Source: a virus | Reading direction: 5' to 3' (one strand) | IMG/VR virus record: IMGVR_UViG_3300032304_002766 | Span: 1 to 40,050 of that record | DNA: 40,050 nucleotides | Part shown: piece by piece, positions 34,852 to 40,050 of the stretch | Layout: each line of letters starts with the position of its first letter | How positions within the stretch are numbered: position 1 is the stretch's first letter | Made by a program: the position numbers and the translations under genes | Notes under the pieces: generated by a model | What the model was told of the DNA's origin: nothing | Seen by the model: only the letters and a program-made list of their open reading frames with translations | Database searches by the model: none

Positions 34852-37011
34852 ATGGCTAAGAAAACAGTAAACGAAGAAGAAGAAAGGAAAATTGTTTTTA
34901 GTACGAAACTTGTAGAAGACACCACCAACAAAATCAATGATGGTATAATTGTTAAAAGATATCAAAATCCCTGGTTTCAAAATGAAGTCGGTGTTAGAAG
35001 AGCGGGTCTAACATTCAGAATGACTGATGATGAAATTCAAGAATATATTAAGTGCAAATTAGATATAAGTTATTTTGCTGAAAAATATTGTCGAATCAAA
35101 ACAGAAGATGGTTCTGTTAGAAACATTACTCTAAGAGATTATCAAAAAGAAATTCTAAATTTATATACAAAAAGTAGATTTTCAATACTTTGTTCTAGTA
35201 GACAGTCTGGAAAAACTATTAATGCTGCAATTGCTATGCTACATTTTATCACTTTCAATAATGATAAAAATATCATGATTGTCGCAAACATTGCTGGGAC
35301 AACAATTGAAATTATTGATAAAATAAAAGGCATTTATAGTCAGTTACCATTTTTCTTGAAGACTGGTATAAAAAACTGGAACCAAAGATCGATGATTTTT
35401 GAAAATGGTTGTCGTATAAAATCAGCCGCAAGAAGTAAAACACCAGCAATCGGTTTTACTATTGACTTTCTTTATCTTGACGAGTTTGCACATATTCCTA
35501 GTAATATTATAGAACCTTATTATACCGCAGTATTTCCAACTGTATCGGCAATTGAAAATTCCAAAATTATCATTACCTCTACTCCAAACGGAATGAATTT
35601 ATTCTATAAGTTATTGACAGATGCTGAAAGACCGGCTGGTGACCCACTTAAGAATAACTATAAAGCTATGAGAGTTTATTGGTATCAAGTTCCTGGTAGA
35701 TTCGTCACCTATTTTAGATTGAACGATCACCGAATGTGGGAGTGTGGTGTGAACAAAGATGAAGTTTTTAAACAAGCTTGTGAAACATTTGGGGATAAAA
35801 CAAAAGTCGAAATGAAATACATACCCGATATAACGAAATGGGTTATTTATGTTTATAATAATGCAGAATGCTCTGATACTCTTGTAAAGAGTTTTCAGGT
35901 TATAAAAGACGACAAAGAAATTTCAATATTTTCATTATCAGAAGTCACGACTTGGAAAGAAGAAGCAATTAAGGATATTGGCGGTGAAGATGCTTTCAAC
36001 CAAGAATATGGATTGAGATTTGTTAACGCAACAAGATCCCTATTAAATGAAAGTTTGATTGAACGACTACTGACAAATAAGAAAAATTATGTTTGGCATG
36101 ATTTAGAACAATTCAATAAAAGGTTGAAGTTTGCTTATACAGGATTACAGTGGATTGATGATGAGACTGTTTTTAATCCAGCCCTAAAAGAATCGTATAG
36201 AGGTGTCATGTCAATAGACATAGCAGAAGGATTGGGTCAGGACTATTCGGTTATTAATATTTTCAAAATAAGTCCAAAATCCGATGATATAATAGAATTA
36301 AATAAAAAGAAGTACACAAATATCGCCGATTTTTTCTGTTTAGAGCAAATAGCCATGTTTAGAAGTAACCTAGTTTCTGTTAAACAGTTATCTGAATTGT
36401 TTTATGTTTTGCTTTTTGAATATTTTAATTATGAGAATTTTAAGGTTGTTTTAGAGTTGAACAACTATGGAAATGAGTTTTTAGCTCACTTACCGAATAC
36501 TTTTGAAGGGAACAACAATTACGGTTCTTCAGTTTTTTTCCGATATAAACATAGAGCAGATTCACCTGATGAAAAAATAGGATTAAAGGTTGGTGAGAAT
36601 AAAAATATCTTTGTTAAAGAATATCAGGATGCTATGCAAAATAATAGTTTTATAATTTCGAATGAAGAGAATGTAAAAGAAATAACAACGTTTGTAAAAC
36701 ATATTACATCAGCTGGTAACATCAGATATGCTTCGGATATTGGACATGACGATACAGTTATGACATTGGTGGATTGTTCAACAGTCTTTTCGAAACATGA
36801 TTATAGAGAAATGGTAGAATTATATGCAGAAAAAATTATACCTAAAGAAAAATTAAATTATTGGTATTCGATTCTAAAAGAGTTAGATTATGCGGAAATT
36901 GTTGACTATTCTACAATAATTAATATCAATAAGCAAAAAAGATTCCGGGAACAATTAGAAAACTCCAGAACAAAAATTTATGGAAATAGTGGAAATTGGT
37001 TTGGAAAATAA
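34852..37011 (+). CDS. terL: Terminase large subunit (T4 gp17-like)
   Basis: A 719-residue DNA-packaging motor. The ATPase domain shows a Walker A motif (CSSRQSGKT, Lys121), a Walker B motif (FLYLDEF, Asp210 and Glu211) and coupling motif ITSTPNG (241-247). The C-terminal nuclease has SIDIAEGLGQDYS (Asp456) and GHDDTVM (Asp633/Asp634), which make up the RNase H-like metal site. The protein docks on the portal, pumps DNA into the prohead using ATP, and cuts the concatemer. It is longer than T4 gp17 (610), mainly from an extra segment at about residues 285-370 between the two domains. A leader gene follows after 12 bases. Confidence 0.95.
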   Translation: MAKKTVNEEEERKIVFSTKLVEDTTNKINDGIIVKRYQNPWFQNEVGVRRAGLTFRMTDDEIQEYIKCKLDISYFAEKYCRIKTEDGSVRNITLRDYQKEILNLYTKSRFSILCSSRQSGKTINAAIAMLHFITFNNDKNIMIVANIAGTTIEIIDKIKGIYSQLPFFLKTGIKNWNQRSMIFENGCRIKSAARSKTPAIGFTIDFLYLDEFAHIPSNIIEPYYTAVFPTVSAIENSKIIITSTPNGMNLFYKLLTDAERPAGDPLKNNYKAMRVYWYQVPGRFVTYFRLNDHRMWECGVNKDEVFKQACETFGDKTKVEMKYIPDITKWVIYVYNNAECSDTLVKSFQVIKDDKEISIFSLSEVTTWKEEAIKDIGGEDAFNQEYGLRFVNATRSLLNESLIERLLTNKKNYVWHDLEQFNKRLKFAYTGLQWIDDETVFNPALKESYRGVMSIDIAEGLGQDYSVINIFKISPKSDDIIELNKKKYTNIADFFCLEQIAMFRSNLVSVKQLSELFYVLLFEYFNYENFKVVLELNNYGNEFLAHLPNTFEGNNNYGSSVFFRYKHRADSPDEKIGLKVGENKNIFVKEYQDAMQNNSFIISNEENVKEITTFVKHITSAGNIRYASDIGHDDTVMTLVDCSTVFSKHDYREMVELYAEKIIPKEKLNYWYSILKELDYAEIVDYSTIININKQKRFREQLENSRTKIYGNSGNWFGK

Positions 37012-37023
37012 ATATATAGATTT

Positions 37024-37497
37024 ATGGAAATATTAACATTTAAAAAATTCAATGAAGGTTTATGGAATGATGTGAAAAACTTCTTTTTTCGTGGAGGATC
37101 ATCGGAACCAAAAACAGAATATGCAAAGGATTTGAAAGATTACAACCTTTCTTTACATCCATCTTCTGATCAACAAAGTATGACTGTCAAACATACTAAA
37201 TGGACAAAATTGAAATCTGAAACTAAGGTAGTTGCTGAAATCAATATAAATACGACACTTAAAACTAATTATCCTGTTTGGGATTTATATGTTTATTTTT
37301 ACGAAAGTGAATTACCTAAGGAAAAAAATTATAAACTTCCACAAGGATTTCCGAATCAAAATGAACAACCTTATGGAAGAGCTAAAGAAAGTTTCGCCTC
37401 CGAAACAGATAATGCTTTGAAGGTTTTTTTGGATTGGTGGAAGAATAATACTAATTCAGGTAGAGCAAAAAATCCAAGATATAAAGTCAAGTTTTAA
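37024..37497 (+). CDS. Leader-type protein, unknown function
   Basis: A 157-residue protein starting MEILTFKKFNEGLWND, a divergent member of the leader family. The remainder is a basic, beta-rich domain (for example VWDLYVYFYESELP) with a C-terminal FLDWWKNN and a basic end. There are no Cys clusters or membrane segments. The AT string AAATATATAG lies just before the ATG, overlapping the end of the terminase gene, so it may have its own promoter as well as be cotranscribed with it. It overlaps the convergent ClpS gene by four bases. Confidence 0.65.
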   Translation: MEILTFKKFNEGLWNDVKNFFFRGGSSEPKTEYAKDLKDYNLSLHPSSDQQSMTVKHTKWTKLKSETKVVAEININTTLKTNYPVWDLYVYFYESELPKEKNYKLPQGFPNQNEQPYGRAKESFASETDNALKVFLDWWKNNTNSGRAKNPRYKVKF

Positions 37498-37775
37498 GCA
37501 AGTTCCATTGTGACCGTCAATCCTGCGGATTTCAATTTTTCATATGCCTTCTGTACTTTTTCTTGACTACCTCTTTTAACATCACATTTGCCTGTGTAGT
37601 GAACAATAAATGCACATTGTGAAGCTTGTTCTTGTTCATGACCACAAAATTTTACAAGACACTCGATAACCCACTCAAAAGTATTATATGTGTCATTGTG
37701 AAGAATAAGAATGTAGGGGTTTGATAATTTTTCTTCTAACTGTGAAGAGACTTCTTCTTTATAGATTGTTGACAT
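37494..37775 (-). CDS. clpS: ClpS-like adaptor of the Clp protease
   Basis: A 93-residue protein matching ClpS over nearly its full length. LILHNDTYNTFEWVIECLVK and QCAFIVHYTGKCDVK are the conserved core. Compared with E. coli ClpS, Asn34, Asp35 and His66 are kept (Asn27, Asp28, His59), while the second Asp and the Thr of the pocket are changed. The CGH...EQA and VHYTGKCDVK patterns are the form I recall from flavobacterial ClpS, suggesting capture from a host. ClpS brings proteins with destabilising N-terminal residues to ClpAP. A phage copy could redirect host proteolysis. It lies three bases downstream of the HAD phosphatase gene and is probably cotranscribed with it. Confidence 0.85.
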   Translation of the reverse strand: MSTIYKEEVSSQLEEKLSNPYILILHNDTYNTFEWVIECLVKFCGHEQEQASQCAFIVHYTGKCDVKRGSQEKVQKAYEKLKSAGLTVTMELA

Positions 37776-37777
37776 AA

Positions 37778-38308
37778 TTAAAATATTTGTTTTTGAAGGT
37801 TTACATTATATATTTTTATTTTGAACGTTTGTTTTTCTGCCCAAAGGCAGAACTTTTCGAGATGTTCTTCTCTGTCGTCATACATAATAAATTCATCAGC
37901 ATCGGAATTTTCTGAAATTATTTTCTCGAATAATTTGGTTTTGAAATAAAATGTCTCACCTCCAGTATTAGTGAAGAGATCGTCATATCCAAAAGTTTTT
38001 GGCTTTTCTCTTTTAAAGATATTATTTAACTCTAAAACTTTTTTTACTTCGTTTTCTAATTTTTTTATTCTACCAGTTGCTATGAATACATAATTATCTT
38101 CTGAGGTGGACTTTCTAAACTCATCAATCACCCAAGGATTGTGCTCTGGTTTGAAGATGTTTGTGTCTAATGATTCTGGATGTGACCACCATCCTTTGTG
38201 TGGATATTTTTGACCTGTCACATGTGACCAGGTTTTTTTTCCTTCTTCTTCGAGTGGTGTCATGATAAGAGTACCATCGAAATCAAAACTTATTAATTTT
38301 TTTGACAT
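37778..38308 (-). CDS. HAD-superfamily phosphatase
   Basis: A 176-residue HAD-type hydrolase. Motif I is ISFDFDGTL (nucleophile Asp9, general acid Asp11), motif II FIATGR, motif III a Lys in FKTKLFEKI, and motif IV MYDDREEH with acidic metal ligands. The order resembles phosphatase domains linked to nucleic-acid end repair (Swiss-army-knife RNA repair/polynucleotide phosphatase-like), with no kinase domain attached. The natural substrate cannot be read from sequence. It is the first gene of a two-gene minus-strand unit with ClpS and shares a divergent AT-rich region with the gene at 38387. Confidence 0.8.
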   Translation of the reverse strand: MSKKLISFDFDGTLIMTPLEEEGKKTWSHVTGQKYPHKGWWSHPESLDTNIFKPEHNPWVIDEFRKSTSEDNYVFIATGRIKKLENEVKKVLELNNIFKREKPKTFGYDDLFTNTGGETFYFKTKLFEKIISENSDADEFIMYDDREEHLEKFCLWAEKQTFKIKIYNVNLQKQIF

Positions 38309-38386
38309 AAAAGTTTAGATATATTTTCAAGTTGTCTATATATAATAAAATATTTTGAAAATAAGTTTCCAAAAATTAAATTATTT

Positions 38387-38800
38387 ATGAAAATCGATAT
38401 AAAAATAATAGTTATAATCGCTCTCAGTCTACTCACAATTCTTTTTGTTTTTTTGTGGTGGAGAGGAGGTAATGATTTCCTTGAAAAAGAAAACCGTAGA
38501 TTGAATACTGAAATAAAAAAGATTCAGGAACAGAGAGATTCTTTACAAGTTGAGAGAAAAATTCTTGAAGCCGAATATAAAACTATACAAGAAAGAATAA
38601 AAGATAAAGAAAGATTTATTAACAGTTTAAGTGTAACAATTGAACAATATAGAATAAGTTTAAAAAACACACAAGAGGATTTAGATAGGGAAAGAAAAAA
38701 ATTATCTGAGATAGATAAAGAAATCGAAAAAATAAAAAAATATCCTTTCGATAGAAAAGGAGAACAATTATTTAATTCACTAAAAGACAAAATCAAATAA
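38387..38800 (+). CDS. Membrane-anchored coiled-coil protein, possible inner-membrane spanin
   Basis: A 137-residue protein. A short N-terminal cytoplasmic end is followed by one membrane helix (about residues 7-25), then a continuous charged coiled coil (about 30-125). This is the layout of i-spanins (Rz type), which span the periplasm and help disrupt the outer membrane at lysis. The next gene, three bases downstream, also encodes an exported coiled-coil protein, which fits a two-gene spanin set. No lysozyme or holin is seen nearby, so the function is inferred from topology only. Confidence 0.65.
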   Translation: MKIDIKIIVIIALSLLTILFVFLWWRGGNDFLEKENRRLNTEIKKIQEQRDSLQVERKILEAEYKTIQERIKDKERFINSLSVTIEQYRISLKNTQEDLDRERKKLSEIDKEIEKIKKYPFDRKGEQLFNSLKDKIK

Positions 38801-38803
38801 ATT

Positions 38804-39328
38804 ATGAAAAAAATTATTTTAACATTTATTGTTTCATTAATATCTTTATTTGCATTCTCACAAGATTCAACAAATAGAGACTCTCTTAAATTCCCCAGTT
38901 GGTTTGTGGTTGAAGGTGATACTATGGGTATTATATTCAGTTTAGAACAAGCACAAAAAATTGATAATGATTTAGAAATGAAAGCTCTTCTAGAAAAAAA
39001 GGGATATGCTTGTGACTCAACTCTTTCTAAATTTATCAAATTGGTTGATGAAAAGACAGCATTTATATCATCTTTAGATTTAAAAATTAAAAGCTTACAG
39101 GATCTGCTAAAGGATAAAGACTTATCAATAGATAATTTGAACTCAAGAATATCCAATTTAAATTTAGATGTGATTTTTTCGAATCAACAATTAACAAGAA
39201 AAGATGGTATTATACAAAATAAAGATGTTCAAATTAATACACTAAAAGTTCAAAGGGCTTGGGCGATAGGTGGTGGTGTCAGTGCTCTGCTCGGAGGAAT
39301 TTTGATTGGAGTTTTATTAATTCCATAA
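38804..39328 (+). CDS. Exported coiled-coil protein with C-terminal membrane helix
   Basis: A 174-residue protein. An N-terminal signal peptide (MKKIILTFIVSLISLFAFSQ) ends in the FSQ junction common in Bacteroidota. A periplasmic domain follows, including a GYACDSTLSKFI helix and a coiled coil (about residues 85-150), and then a Gly-rich hydrophobic helix at the C-terminus (about 152-172). Signal peptide plus C-terminal membrane helix resembles a unimolecular spanin, but the lipobox Cys is missing. It is probably the partner of the preceding coiled-coil protein. A tail or structural role is the main alternative. Confidence 0.65.
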   Translation: MKKIILTFIVSLISLFAFSQDSTNRDSLKFPSWFVVEGDTMGIIFSLEQAQKIDNDLEMKALLEKKGYACDSTLSKFIKLVDEKTAFISSLDLKIKSLQDLLKDKDLSIDNLNSRISNLNLDVIFSNQQLTRKDGIIQNKDVQINTLKVQRAWAIGGGVSALLGGILIGVLLIP

Positions 39329-39352
39329 AATGTGTGAAAAATGAAGTTTGGA

Positions 39353-39367
39353 ATTAAATATATATAC
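39353..39367 (+). promoter_or_regulatory. Candidate late promoter element for the Gln-rich gene
   Basis: ATTAAATATATATAC lies about 28 bases before the ATG. It is a variant of the recurrent AT element. Confidence 0.4.
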
Positions 39368-39394
39368 TTATATAAAAAAAATTTTAACAATTAT

Positions 39395-40050
39395 ATGAAA
39401 CACATTAGAAAATTCGAATCATTTCAGAATAAATTGAGAAGACAAGATATTATCAAGGAATCAGTAATTCAAGTTGATGATCTTTATAAAGTAAGAACAA
39501 CAGTTGATATTCCTCAATCTCTTATTAATGCTTATGTTAAAAAAGTTAAAGAGAATTCTGGTAAAAATCTTAGACAATATTTCGGTGATGTAGATATCGC
39601 TGAAGAAATTGTAAAATATCTTACCGTGTCTGGTTTAGATGTTGAGAAGATTCCAGGTAATGCAATCTTAGGTGGTCCTCAGGCACAGACTCAACAAGGT
39701 CAAATTCAACAAGGTCAGGCTCAAACTGGTCAAGAAGATGAAGATGACTATGAAGATGTTCAGCAAGGTCAAGCTCAGCAAGGACAATCTCAGCAAGGAC
39801 AAGGTCAACAAGGTCAAAGTCAGCAAGGTCAAAGTCAGCAAGGACAGGCTCAACAAGGTCAAAGTCAGCAAGGACAGGCTCAACAAGGTCAAAGTCAACA
39901 AAAAGCTCAACAAAGTCAAAGTCAACAAGGACAAGGTCAACAAAAAGCTCAACAAAGTCAAAGTCAACAAGGACAAGGTCAACAAAAAGCTCAACAAAGT
40001 CAAAGTCAACAAGGACAAGGTCAACAAAAAGCTCAACAAAGTCAAAGTCA
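39395..40050 (+). CDS. Leader-type glutamine-rich repeat protein (3' end missing)
   Basis: The frame starts at ATG and stays open to the right edge, so at least 218 residues are seen. It begins MKHIRKFESFQNK, a leader-family start. Residues about 27-93 form a folded domain (DLYKVRTTVDIPQSLINAYV, and a C-terminal EEIVKYLTVSGLDVEKIPG). From about residue 95 the protein is a low-complexity repeat of Gln with Gly, Ala and Ser (QQGQ, QQGQSQQ), briefly broken by an acidic stretch (EDEDDYEDV). The last part repeats a 14-residue unit exactly. Such a tail is probably disordered and may self-associate. The function is unknown. An AT element lies upstream. Confidence 0.75.
   Translation, partial: MKHIRKFESFQNKLRRQDIIKESVIQVDDLYKVRTTVDIPQSLINAYVKKVKENSGKNLRQYFGDVDIAEEIVKYLTVSGLDVEKIPGNAILGGPQAQTQQGQIQQGQAQTGQEDEDDYEDVQQGQAQQGQSQQGQGQQGQSQQGQSQQGQAQQGQSQQGQAQQGQSQQKAQQSQSQQGQGQQKAQQSQSQQGQGQQKAQQSQSQQGQGQQKAQQSQS
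39838..39897 (+). repeat. 30-base tandem repeat in the Gln-rich gene
   Basis: Two identical 30-base units encode a Gln/Gly/Ala/Ser decapeptide. They sit just before the 42-base repeat array. Confidence 0.8.
39896..40050 (+). repeat. 42-base perfect tandem repeat
   Basis: Units begin at 39896, 39938, 39980 and 40022 (the last cut by the window edge). Each encodes QQKAQQSQSQQGQG. The copies are identical at DNA level, which points to recent expansion. Confidence 0.9.

Noticed and set aside
38524-39156. 210-residue minus-strand frame
   Set aside because: Antisense to two good plus-strand genes with signal or membrane segments; its Ser/Leu composition is typical of antisense of Lys/Glu coiled coils.
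39668-40045. Long minus-strand frame of Leu/Thr/Ser repeats
   Set aside because: It is the antisense of the Gln-rich tandem repeat; the plus frame has a start, leader and promoter element, and this one is a repeat by-product.
39838-40050. CRISPR-like direct repeats
   Set aside because: The repeats are contiguous without spacers and keep a protein reading frame.
1-40050. tRNA genes or integrase/attachment sites
   Set aside because: No cloverleaf-like sequence, recombinase motifs or flanking direct repeats could be identified by eye; a tRNA scan would settle the first point.

Overview
The window is a gene-dense, strongly AT-rich piece of a large contractile-tailed phage related to T4. The T4-type assignments I can make from protein sequence are the large terminase (gp17-like), tail sheath (gp18-like), tail tube (gp19-like), a gp26-like baseplate protein, a gp55-like late sigma factor and an SbcD/Mre11-like nuclease (gp47-like). 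A Bacteroidota (probably flavobacterial) host is inferred from the low GC, the weak Shine-Dalgarno sequences, a ClpS adaptor of the flavobacterial type, a protein ending in a Bacteroidota-style LDNILEKIS...SLT tail, and a signal peptide ending FSQ. No tRNA, rRNA, CRISPR array or integrase was seen. No gap between genes exceeds about 160 bases.

Layout. 1-4014 (+): the 3' part of a large repeat-containing hydrophobic protein (tape-measure-like) and three small unknown genes. 4051-9813 (-): a 1920-residue baseplate/tail-fibre-type protein with a beta-propeller-like middle. 9905-14302 (+): a run of nine small genes, most starting with the same short leader (type MKYIKLFENF); they include a ferritin, a protein with a DnaJ-like zinc finger, a cupin-like protein and very basic proteins. 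14333-16124 (-): DEDD exonuclease and SbcD/Mre11-like nuclease. 16281-16931 (+): tail tube. 16966-28092 (-): baseplate gp26-like gene with a small overlapping gene, two related Vsr/EDxHD-type homing endonucleases on either side of the late sigma factor and a leader-bearing 580-residue protein, then a very large tail sheath. 28157-31943 (-): two more leader-bearing proteins. 32002-34194 (+): small unknown genes. 34191-34802 (-) and 34852-37011 (+): an unknown gene divergent from the large terminase. 37024-end: a leader gene, ClpS, a HAD phosphatase, two membrane/coiled-coil proteins resembling spanins, and a glutamine-rich repeat protein cut by the window edge.

How it fits together. This is a late (virion and packaging) region. 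The gp55-like sigma factor is encoded here, and an AT-only element close to TTTAATATATA lies 15-60 bases before many first genes of transcription units on both strands, so it is a good candidate for the late promoter. The most striking pattern is the leader family: about twelve otherwise unrelated proteins begin with a basic-aromatic peptide similar in pattern to the T4 capsid-targeting sequence (MKTYQEFIAEA), often followed by an L/I-x-E site of the type cut by the T4 head protease. I propose that they are capsid cargo, which would make the ferritin, the zinc-finger protein and the basic proteins packaged virion components. This is inference and is flagged as such.
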